Shown here in pieces: positions 21,077 to 27,648 of a stretch of 27,648 bases of DNA. Each line of letters starts with the position of its first letter. The stretch's first letter is position 1. A program made the position numbers and the translations under genes. Below the pieces are notes generated by a model. It was not told the DNA's origin, did no database searches, and saw only the letters and a list, made by a program, of their open reading frames with translations. This DNA is from AC-37 sp045805345 (GTDB lineage: Bacteria; Actinomycetota; Thermoleophilia; Solirubrobacterales; Thermoleophilaceae): the NCBI GenBank assembly GCA_045805345.1, contig JBJMLK010000112.1, positions 1 to 27,648 on the forward strand. Reading direction: 5' to 3'.

Positions 21077-23887
21077 GTGGAAGTCGCATCACAGACCCCG
21101 CTTCGTAAGGACACCGAGCGCCGAGGGCTGGTCGTGCAGCGCCGCTTCACCGAGGCCGGCGCGCACCCCTTCGACGCCGTCGAGTGGGAGATTCGTGATG
21201 CCGTGATCGGCGACCCCGCCGACCCGGCCTTCAAGCAGGAGGGCGTCGAGTTCCCGAGCTTCTGGTCCCAAAATGCGACGAACATCGTCGCGCAGAAGTA
21301 CTTCCGCGGGCGGATCGGCTCCGACGAGCGCGAGCGGTCGGTGAAGCAGATGATCAGCCGGGTCGCGGGCACGATCGGCGAGTGGGGCCGCGACCTCGGC
21401 TACTTCGCGTCGGATGAGGACGCCGACGCGTTCGAGGCGGAGCTCACGCACATCCTGCTTCACCAGATGGCGGCGTTCAACTCCCCCGTCTGGTTCAACG
21501 TCGGCTTCGAGGAGCACCCGCAGTGCTCGGCCTGCTTCATCCTCTCGGTCGAGGACACGATGTCGTCGATCCTCGACTGGAACACCAAGGAGGGGATGAT
21601 CTTCCGCGGCGGTTCCGGCTCGGGGATCAACCTGTCGCGCATCCGCAGCTCGCGGGAGCACCTCTCGAAGGGCGGCTACGCGTCCGGTCCCGTCTCGTTC
21701 ATGCGCGGTGCCGACGCCTGGGCCGGCACGATCAAGTCGGGTGGGAAGACCCGGCGTGCCGCGAAGATGGTCGTGCTCGACGTCGATCACCCTGACATCA
21801 GGGAGTTCATCTGGTGCAAGGCGCGCGAGGAGGAGAAGGCCGCCGCCCTGCGCGACGCGGGCTTCGACATGTCCCTCGACGGCGACGGGCTCCAGTCGAT
21901 CCAGTACCAGAACGCGAACAACTCCGTGCGCGTCACCGACGAGTTCATGGCGGCGGCCGAGGCGGGCGAGGACTGGCAGACCACGGCGCGGGTGGACGGC
22001 AGCACCAGCGAGACGTACAACGCGCGCGAGCTCCTGCGGGAGATCGCCGAGGCGGCCTGGCAGTGCGCCGACCCCGGCCTCCAGTACGACACGACGATCA
22101 ACGAGTGGCACACCTGCCCGGCGTCCGGGCGGATCAACGCGTCGAACCCGTGCTCGGAGTACATGCACGTCGACGACTCGGCGTGCAACCTCGCGTCCAT
22201 CAACGTCCTGAAGTTCCGCCGCGACGACGGAACGTTCGACGCCGACGCCTTCGCGCACACCGTCGACGTGATGATCCTGGCGCAGGAGATCCTCGTCGGG
22301 CCGTCGAGCTATCCGACCGAGCAGATCGGCGAGAACGCGCGCGCGTTCCGGCAGCTGGGTCTCGGCTACGCCAACCTCGGCGCGCTCCTGATGGCCAACG
22401 GCAAGCCGTACGACTCGGGCGAGGGCCGCGCGCTTTCGGCGGCGATCACGGCACTGATGACCGGACGCGCGTACCGCAAGTCGGCGGAGGTCGCAGCGGT
22501 GCTCGGGCCGTACGAGCGCTATCCCGAGAACCGGGACGCCCACCTCAATGTCATCGACAAGCACCGCCAGGCCGCGTACGAGATCAGCGGCGACGCCTGC
22601 GAGGACGCCGCGCTGCTCGAGGCCGCCCGGCGGGCTTGGGACGAGGCGCGGGCGAGCGGCGAGCAGTACGGCTACCGCAACGCGCAGGCCACGGTTCTCG
22701 CGCCCACCGGCACGATCTCGTTCCTGATGGACTGCGACACGACCGGCATCGAGCCTGACTTCTCACTCGTCAAGCACAAGACGCTGGTCGGCGGCGGCAC
22801 CATGACGATCGCGAACCGCACGGTCCCGCTCGCGCTGAAGACGCTCGGCTACCCGGACACCTCGGTCGAGCAGATCGTCGCGCACATCGGCGAGCACGGC
22901 TCGATCCTCGGCGCGCCCGAGATCAAGGACGAGCACCTCAGCGTGTTCGACGTCGCGGTTGGCGAGCGCGCCATCTCGCACATGGGTCACATCAAGATGA
23001 TGGCCGCCGCGCAGCCGTTCCTCTCAGGCGCGATCTCGAAGACCGTGAACATGCCCGCGGGCGCAACGGTCGACGAGATCGTCGATGCCTACACGCAGGC
23101 GTGGCGGCTCGGGCTGAAGGCGCTCGCGATCTACCGCGACGGCTCCAAGAACGCGCAGGTCCTCAAGACCGACGCCGGCGACAAGAAGGAAGCGGCGGTC
23201 GAGGCCGAGGACGTCGCGCGGCCGGTCCGGCGGCGGATGCCGAAGGAGCGCCAGTCGATCACGCACAAGTTCTCGATCGCCGGCCACGAGGGCTACATCA
23301 CGGCGGGCATGTACGAGGACGGCTCGGTGGGCGAGATCTTCCTCACCGACATCGGCAAGGAGGGCTCCACCCTCCGCGGCATGATGAACGCGTTCGCGAC
23401 GTCGGTCTCGATCGCGCTCCAGTACGGAGTGCCGCTCGAGACGCTCGTGCGCAAGTTCAGCTACATGCGCTTCGACCCGGAGGGGGCCACCGGAAACCCG
23501 GAGATCCCGTTCGCGAAGTCGATGCCCGACTACATCATGCGCTGGCTCGCCTCGCGCTTCCTCGACGTCGACACGCAGGAGGAGCTCGGGATCCTGACCC
23601 CCGAGGTCCGCGCGCGCAAGGCGGCGCAGGATGCGCTGATGCGTGGCGACACGGCGACGCCGGTGGTCGAGACCAACGGCGGCAACGGCGGGAACGGCCA
23701 CGCGAACGGCGGCAACGGTGCGTCGAAGCCGGCCGCCGCCGCGATGACGGACGAGCCGCCGGTGATCCCGGCCAAGCTGCAGGGCCTGGACCTCGGTCCG
23801 GCCTGCGGCCAGTGCGGCGGGATGATGCAGCGGACGGGCAGTTGCTACACGTGCTCGTCCTGCGGCAACAACACCGGCTGCGGGTAA
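21077..23887 (+). CDS. nrdJ: Vitamin B12-dependent ribonucleotide reductase, class II
   Basis: A 936-residue adenosylcobalamin-dependent ribonucleotide reductase, turning ribonucleotides into deoxyribonucleotides with or without oxygen. NPCSE (357-361) carries the thiyl-radical Cys359 and Glu361. Cys370 in SACNLASINV lies 11 residues on, as in class II enzymes, and pairs with Cys150 or Cys153 in HPQCSACF. GGSGSGINLSRIRSS (178-192) is the nucleotide-binding loop and PTGTISFLMD a conserved late motif. A Gly/Asn-rich linker (about 863-890) joins the catalytic domain to a C-terminal zinc-ribbon-like Cys cluster (CGQCGG, CYTCSSCG), which probably recycles the active-site disulfide. No intein or frameshift is seen. 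It is a single complete gene with its own candidate promoter and terminator. Confidence 0.95.
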   Translation: MEVASQTPLRKDTERRGLVVQRRFTEAGAHPFDAVEWEIRDAVIGDPADPAFKQEGVEFPSFWSQNATNIVAQKYFRGRIGSDERERSVKQMISRVAGTIGEWGRDLGYFASDEDADAFEAELTHILLHQMAAFNSPVWFNVGFEEHPQCSACFILSVEDTMSSILDWNTKEGMIFRGGSGSGINLSRIRSSREHLSKGGYASGPVSFMRGADAWAGTIKSGGKTRRAAKMVVLDVDHPDIREFIWCKAREEEKAAALRDAGFDMSLDGDGLQSIQYQNANNSVRVTDEFMAAAEAGEDWQTTARVDGSTSETYNARELLREIAEAAWQCADPGLQYDTTINEWHTCPASGRINASNPCSEYMHVDDSACNLASINVLKFRRDDGTFDADAFAHTVDVMILAQEILVGPSSYPTEQIGENARAFRQLGLGYANLGALLMANGKPYDSGEGRALSAAITALMTGRAYRKSAEVAAVLGPYERYPENRDAHLNVIDKHRQAAYEISGDACEDAALLEAARRAWDEARASGEQYGYRNAQATVLAPTGTISFLMDCDTTGIEPDFSLVKHKTLVGGGTMTIANRTVPLALKTLGYPDTSVEQIVAHIGEHGSILGAPEIKDEHLSVFDVAVGERAISHMGHIKMMAAAQPFLSGAISKTVNMPAGATVDEIVDAYTQAWRLGLKALAIYRDGSKNAQVLKTDAGDKKEAAVEAEDVARPVRRRMPKERQSITHKFSIAGHEGYITAGMYEDGSVGEIFLTDIGKEGSTLRGMMNAFATSVSIALQYGVPLETLVRKFSYMRFDPEGATGNPEIPFAKSMPDYIMRWLASRFLDVDTQEELGILTPEVRARKAAQDALMRGDTATPVVETNGGNGGNGHANGGNGASKPAAAAMTDEPPVIPAKLQGLDLGPACGQCGGMMQRTGSCYTCSSCGNNTGCG

Positions 23888-23906
23888 TCGGAGGCTGCAA
23901 ACCTTC

Positions 23907-23943
23907 GACTGGGGCGGTCCTCGGGCCGCCCCAGTCTCGTTTT
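23907..23943 (+). terminator. Rho-independent terminator of nrdJ
   Basis: A perfect 11-bp stem (GACTGGGGCGG with CCGCCCCAGTC) round an 8-base loop is followed by TCGTTTT. It begins 19 bases after the stop and lies ahead of the convergent hydrolase gene. Confidence 0.9.
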
Positions 23944-23956
23944 CAGGGCTGAACCG

Positions 23957-25732
23957 CTAGTGCCTGTGGTGGTGCTTGCGCGGCCCGATGATCGTTCGCG
24001 CGAACTTCCAGAGCCGCGCGCTCTCGATCTCGTGCCTGCCGCCGCGCTGGCGTAGCGCCGCGGTCGCGACGTCGATGTGGTTGTAGCCCGGGAGCTTCAC
24101 CCACATGTTGTGCTTGTGCTTCAGCGGCGGCGGGTCTGAGCCCTCCTCGATGCCGTTCTGCGCGTCCGCGTAGAACTGGGCACGCTTCGGGATCCCGTTG
24201 TAGCGGTAGTTGGCGAGCGAGCCGCTGCGGTCGCCGTTGCCCGCGTCCTGCTGGTCGGCCAGCAGGCGCAGCGGGAAGTACTGCTCGGCGAAGTCGGCCG
24301 GCGACTCGAAGATCGAACGCGCGAACTGGTGGATCGCCGTCACCTCGCTGCGGCCGCTCGTGAACCGGTGGCCCGAGTCGTCCTTCTGCACCGGCGTGCC
24401 GGGCTTGCCGAACTGGTTGTAGTGCCACCACGTGTAGAGGGGCCCGTGCGGCGCGATCGGGATCATCAGGTGCTTGCCGTCGATCAGCCCGCTCACGGCC
24501 TCGCCGTTGTACGGCGCGGGCCACGACTTCTGCGCCACGGGCCCGCCGGCGAACGTGCCGAGGCTCGTGCGGAGGATCGTGACCGGCGACGAGTTGTCGT
24601 CGAACGTCGCCCCGAGCGCCGCCTCGTTAGTCGTGCGGAAGTCGCGGATGCTCGGCATCTGCGTGATGGCGTTCTGGGCGTTGCGCGAGAACAGCGTGCG
24701 CAGCGTGACCTGGAAGTTCGAGTCGTTCGGGAGCAGGTTGATCACGTCGCTCTTGGCGCGCGGCTGGATGAACGCGGCCAGCGCTGTGAGCGGCACGGCC
24801 TGGATCGTCTCGGGCGTGAACGGCGGGGCGTCCACGTACGGCGAGCCGTTGCTGGCCGCGGCGAAGAAGTTGGCGAGCCCGACGCTGTCGCCGCCGCCCG
24901 AGCCGCCCGAGCCGGAGCCCCCGCCCGAGGTGCTCCCGTTGAGCCGCGTGTCGAGCGCGAAGAACGCCGCGCACTGGTTGTAGCCGGCGTCGCGCTTGGT
25001 CTTCGCGTTGCCGTCGAAGTCCCAGCCGGCGAACGCGGTCGTCAGCGGCCCGCCCAGCGAGTGCCCGCCGCAGAAGACCTTCTTCCGGCGGAGCTTGCGC
25101 GGCATCCCGCGCTTGATGACCGTGTACTCGTCGCGCACCGTCTGGTCGAGCCCGACGGCCTTCAAAAACTGCGCGTCCTGCTGCGACCGGAAGCCCGCGA
25201 ACTTGCGGCCGTTGATCGCGGCCCCGTGGTAGTAGTACTTCATCGCCAGCCGGTAGTTGCGCCGCTTCTTCCCCGCGTCCACGCCGTAGTGGTCCTCGAG
25301 GCAGTTCGACCGCCGGTCGAGCGTCCAGACCTCCACGTGCCGCCCGTGCGCGTGAGCCGTCCGGACCATGTTGCGGGCGAAGATGTCGAGCGACCCGGCG
25401 CCCGCGAAGATCCCGGGCATCGTCACGAACACCGCGTCCGCCTTGCGCGCCTTGCGCGGCCCGCGCGCATCGCGAAAGCGCAGGTAGCCGATGCGGTCGC
25501 AGCCCTTCGGGCGCGGCCCGGCGGCGGCCGGCAGCGGGGCGAGCAGGCTCACGTACGACGCCTTGACCTGCTTTGCGTCCGCCGACTGCGACTTGATCTT
25601 CACCTCGATCCGCCGCGGCGGCTTCTTCGCGGCGGCTGCGGCCGGGGCAGTGCCGAGGGCCGGCGCGCCGAGCACCGTCGCCGCGGCGGCCGCCACGGCG
25701 AGCGACGCAACCCTCTGCCGCCTACCCCTCAT
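23957..25732 (-). CDS. Secreted alpha/beta-hydrolase-like protein
   Basis: A 591-residue exported protein starting at an ATG at 25732. A signal peptide covers about 1-35 (RGRRQR, then a long Ala/Val core). VFVTMPGIFAGAGS (101-114) resembles the oxyanion strand-loop of alpha/beta hydrolases. GHSLGG (223-228) gives the nucleophile Ser225, and GYNHIDVATAA near the C-terminus (about residue 555) probably carries the catalytic His. A Gly/Ser-rich stretch (about 266-282) separates the first half from a long lid-like insertion of over 200 residues, so the protein is about twice the size of a simple lipase. The C-terminus is natural His-rich sequence. Substrate is unknown; an ester or lipid target outside the cell is plausible. 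A TAGCTT motif 7 bases before the ATG could be a leaderless -10. Confidence 0.7.
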   Translation of the reverse strand: MRGRRQRVASLAVAAAAATVLGAPALGTAPAAAAAKKPPRRIEVKIKSQSADAKQVKASYVSLLAPLPAAAGPRPKGCDRIGYLRFRDARGPRKARKADAVFVTMPGIFAGAGSLDIFARNMVRTAHAHGRHVEVWTLDRRSNCLEDHYGVDAGKKRRNYRLAMKYYYHGAAINGRKFAGFRSQQDAQFLKAVGLDQTVRDEYTVIKRGMPRKLRRKKVFCGGHSLGGPLTTAFAGWDFDGNAKTKRDAGYNQCAAFFALDTRLNGSTSGGGSGSGGSGGGDSVGLANFFAAASNGSPYVDAPPFTPETIQAVPLTALAAFIQPRAKSDVINLLPNDSNFQVTLRTLFSRNAQNAITQMPSIRDFRTTNEAALGATFDDNSSPVTILRTSLGTFAGGPVAQKSWPAPYNGEAVSGLIDGKHLMIPIAPHGPLYTWWHYNQFGKPGTPVQKDDSGHRFTSGRSEVTAIHQFARSIFESPADFAEQYFPLRLLADQQDAGNGDRSGSLANYRYNGIPKRAQFYADAQNGIEEGSDPPPLKHKHNMWVKLPGYNHIDVATAALRQRGGRHEIESARLWKFARTIIGPRKHHHRH

Positions 25733-25880
25733 CCCCCGAAAGCTAATCAGGCGGCGACCGTCAGCGCGCTGACTCAAGTAAACGCCGTCGCGGCCGAAGC
25801 CTAGGCTGAACCCGAGTACCCCCGTGATTCCTCGCGCTCGCGCGCGTTGTAGTCGCAGTCCCTGCTGCCGGAGGCCTCCA

Positions 25881-27071
25881 ATGAACCGCACCGCGATCAC
25901 CGCCGTCGCGGCCCTCATCGTCACGCTGATCGCCGCGACCGCCCAGGCGCCGGCCAGCTCCGCGCCCCTTCACGCGGCGCGCTACCAGACCACCTGGCTG
26001 ATCTCGCGCGACGTGAACGGCGGCACGCCCAACGGCCCCTCCACCCACGCGGTCATCTCGGGCGACAAGCGCTACGCGCGGATGATCGCCTTCCAGTCGG
26101 AGGCGTCCGACCTCGTGAAGGGCGACGGCAACGGCGTGAGCGACGTCTTCGTGGTCCGCCGCGGTGGCAGCTTCTCCAACGACGGCGAGCCCTGGCGCGC
26201 GGGCGAGACCAAGCTGGTGTCGAAGGGCCTCGGCGGCAAGGACGCCAACGGCCCGTCGTTCGCGCCGGCGGTCGACGGCAACTACTACGTGGCGCCGCGC
26301 TGCGTGGCCTTCCTGTCGAAGGCGTCGAACCTCGTGCACGGCGACACCAACGGCAAGACCGACGCCTTCCTGTGGGAGAGCGGCGAGGTGAAGCGCATCT
26401 CCTACCCGGGTGGCCACCAGGCGAACGAGGACGTCGACGCCGTGGCCGTGGCGGGCGACTGCTCGCGCACCGCGTTCGTGGTCGGCGGCCGCCTGTTCGT
26501 CCGCTCGCACGGCAAGACCCGCACGCTGTACAACCACGGCGATCCGCGCAACCCGGCCTTCGGCGGCGGCGAGCACGGCGACCTGGTGTTCGACTCGAAC
26601 GGCAGCGTCTACCTCAGCCGCGAGGCGCGCGAGGACCCGAAGGTGGTCGCACACGGACGCAACCCCGCCTTCAACGCGCTGCGCCGCCAGGTGGTCGCGT
26701 ACGAGGTGAAGCGCGGCGGCCACTGGCAGATCGCGTACCGCGACCTGGGCCAGAGCGAGCGCGTGGTGAGCCGCAACGGGAGCCACCTCGGTAACGGCGA
26801 CTCGCACGACCCCGTCGTCACCAACTCGGGCTACTACATCGGCTTCGACAGCGAGGCCTCGAACCTCGACGAGGCGCGCGGCCTGCAGGCCTACCTCTAC
26901 ACCGACGTGCGCAAGATGACGCAGGTGCGCTCCGTCGACGACAGCGGCGACCCGCTCGCGGGCGGCGGCCGCGACCCGTCGGTCAGCTACTACGCGAACT
27001 ACATCGTGTTCAGCTCGGGCGCCGGCCGCGGCGGCGACCAGATCTTCATGCGCTACCTCGGCGGGAAGTAG
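25881..27071 (+). CDS. Secreted beta-propeller (TolB/PD40-like) protein
   Basis: A 396-residue exported protein. The ATG at 25881 has GGAGG 6 bases upstream; the site sits inside the palindrome GGAGGCCTCC. A signal peptide covers about 1-30. The rest is a series of beta repeats with internal similarity: AFQSEASDLVKGDGNGVSD (about 70-88), FLSKASNLVHGDTNGKTD, and near the end FDSEASNLDEARG. Each is a 'F-x-S-x-ASNL' strand plus an Asp/Asn-Gly loop as seen in TolB-like PD40 propellers. There is no catalytic motif. Such proteins bind partners or ligands outside the membrane. Its neighbours on both sides are also exported proteins on the opposite strand. Confidence 0.72.
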   Translation: MNRTAITAVAALIVTLIAATAQAPASSAPLHAARYQTTWLISRDVNGGTPNGPSTHAVISGDKRYARMIAFQSEASDLVKGDGNGVSDVFVVRRGGSFSNDGEPWRAGETKLVSKGLGGKDANGPSFAPAVDGNYYVAPRCVAFLSKASNLVHGDTNGKTDAFLWESGEVKRISYPGGHQANEDVDAVAVAGDCSRTAFVVGGRLFVRSHGKTRTLYNHGDPRNPAFGGGEHGDLVFDSNGSVYLSREAREDPKVVAHGRNPAFNALRRQVVAYEVKRGGHWQIAYRDLGQSERVVSRNGSHLGNGDSHDPVVTNSGYYIGFDSEASNLDEARGLQAYLYTDVRKMTQVRSVDDSGDPLAGGGRDPSVSYYANYIVFSSGAGRGGDQIFMRYLGGK

Positions 27072-27087
27072 CCGGCCCGACCGCGAG

Positions 27088-27648
27088 CTAGCGCGTGACC
27101 CGGAACGCCCCGCGCATGTACGGGTGGATCCGGCAGAAGTACGAGTAGAGGCCCGGCGGCAGGTTCTTGGGCGTGGTCGACGCCGGGTTCGGCGAGCCCC
27201 CGTCGATCACGTCGTAGCCCAGCGTCCCCGAATCCCAGCGCCCGTCGGCGAGCGGGTAGTTCGCCACGTAGGGACCGTTGCATGGCCACGGACACGTCGT
27301 GACGGTGTGGCGGATGTTCGCGAACTGATCCGCGTTGAGGAACGTGATCTGCTCGCCGCGTTTGATCGTGGGCAGCTTGCCACCGGCGGTGGCGGCCGAT
27401 CTGTCGCCGGGCAGGTACTGGAAGTTGGCGATGGTCACCTGCGTGGTGTGCGTGTAGCTCTTCTCGGGCGGGCGCTTCTCGGGCGTCTCGCACCGCGGCC
27501 CGCCGTACTTCACGCCGCAGTAGTCGTCGGTGTGCGAGCCCCACGTCCGGTTGGGCACGCCCATGGTCGGGTCCTTCCACTCCTTCTTCCACTTGCCGAT
27601 CATGTACGGCTTGCAGCGGCCCTTCGGCTTCTCGGCCTTGTCGATGTA
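27088..27648 (-). CDS. Blue copper (amicyanin-like cupredoxin) protein, 5' end cut by window edge
   Basis: The minus frame is open from the window edge to the stop at 27088, 186 residues. Numbered from the ATG at 27603, the type 1 copper ligands are His99 (NIRHTV), Cys157, His160 and Met163 in CRIHPYM. The C-x2-H-x2-M spacing is that of amicyanin rather than plastocyanin. VTIANFQYLPG and PPGLYSYFC are cupredoxin strands. Four other Cys (about 29, 38, 104 and 108) may form disulfides, unusual in simple cupredoxins. The frame extends upstream of that ATG without a break, so the N-terminus, probably with a signal peptide, lies outside the window. It would carry electrons or copper outside the membrane; no redox partner is visible. 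Confidence 0.75.
   Translation of the reverse strand, partial: YIDKAEKPKGRCKPYMIGKWKKEWKDPTMGVPNRTWGSHTDDYCGVKYGGPRCETPEKRPPEKSYTHTTQVTIANFQYLPGDRSAATAGGKLPTIKRGEQITFLNADQFANIRHTVTTCPWPCNGPYVANYPLADGRWDSGTLGYDVIDGGSPNPASTTPKNLPPGLYSYFCRIHPYMRGAFRVTR

Noticed and set aside
23957..23977. The His-rich C-terminus of the hydrolase as an engineered tag
   Set aside because: The run is short and interrupted, and the surrounding sequence shows no vector-like features.
24329..25804. A 491-codon plus-strand frame opposite the hydrolase gene
   Set aside because: Same antisense artefact; the minus product has a signal peptide and a GHSLGG motif.

Overview
The window is very GC-rich throughout, uses GTG and TTG starts freely, packs genes into chains joined by 4-base GTGA overlaps, and carries a class II (B12-dependent) ribonucleotide reductase, an LLM-type flavin/F420 oxidoreductase and a primary sigma factor of actinobacterial style. 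I read it as chromosomal DNA of an actinobacterium, plausibly of the Thermoleophilia/Solirubrobacterales; that placement is inference, because there is no rRNA or other decisive marker here. No transposase, phage gene or CRISPR array is visible.

Layout. 1-1007 (minus): a monooxygenase-like fragment, tRNA-Tyr, and a group I intron-type PD-(D/E)XK nuclease directly upstream of the tRNA. 1116-7071 (plus): a secreted DUF4331 protein, a terminator-like hairpin, then a tight run of TPR protein, nickel/cobalt exporter-like protein, Fur-family repressor, second nickel/cobalt transporter and metal-type cupin, apparently a metal-homeostasis operon. 7234-9561: the primary sigma factor (minus) diverges from a type IB GTP cyclohydrolase (plus). 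9638-10084 is a small Clp-N-like protein converging on a minus-strand chain, in transcription order M14 carboxypeptidase, PKD-domain secreted protein, VTT membrane protein, DUF3817 protein and PgsA (14852 down to 10064).

14853-15210 is a gene-poor patch with tRNA-Thr, a 26-bp direct repeat of its 3' end, and two inverted repeats leading into a DUF192 gene. 15592-17336 (minus) is tmk-holB. 17392-20976 (plus) is a five-gene overlapping chain: nucleotide-sugar epimerase, one-helix membrane peptide, HemN-like radical SAM enzyme, 71-residue helical protein, LLM oxidoreductase. It is followed by nrdJ with its own candidate promoter and a strong terminator. 23957-27648 holds secreted or envelope proteins: an alpha/beta-hydrolase-like protein, a beta-propeller protein and the C-terminal part of an amicyanin-like blue copper protein cut by the window edge.

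The least explained parts are the radical SAM/small-protein chain, the metal operon next to the DUF4331 gene, and the two tRNA loci that carry signs of mobile-element or homing activity.
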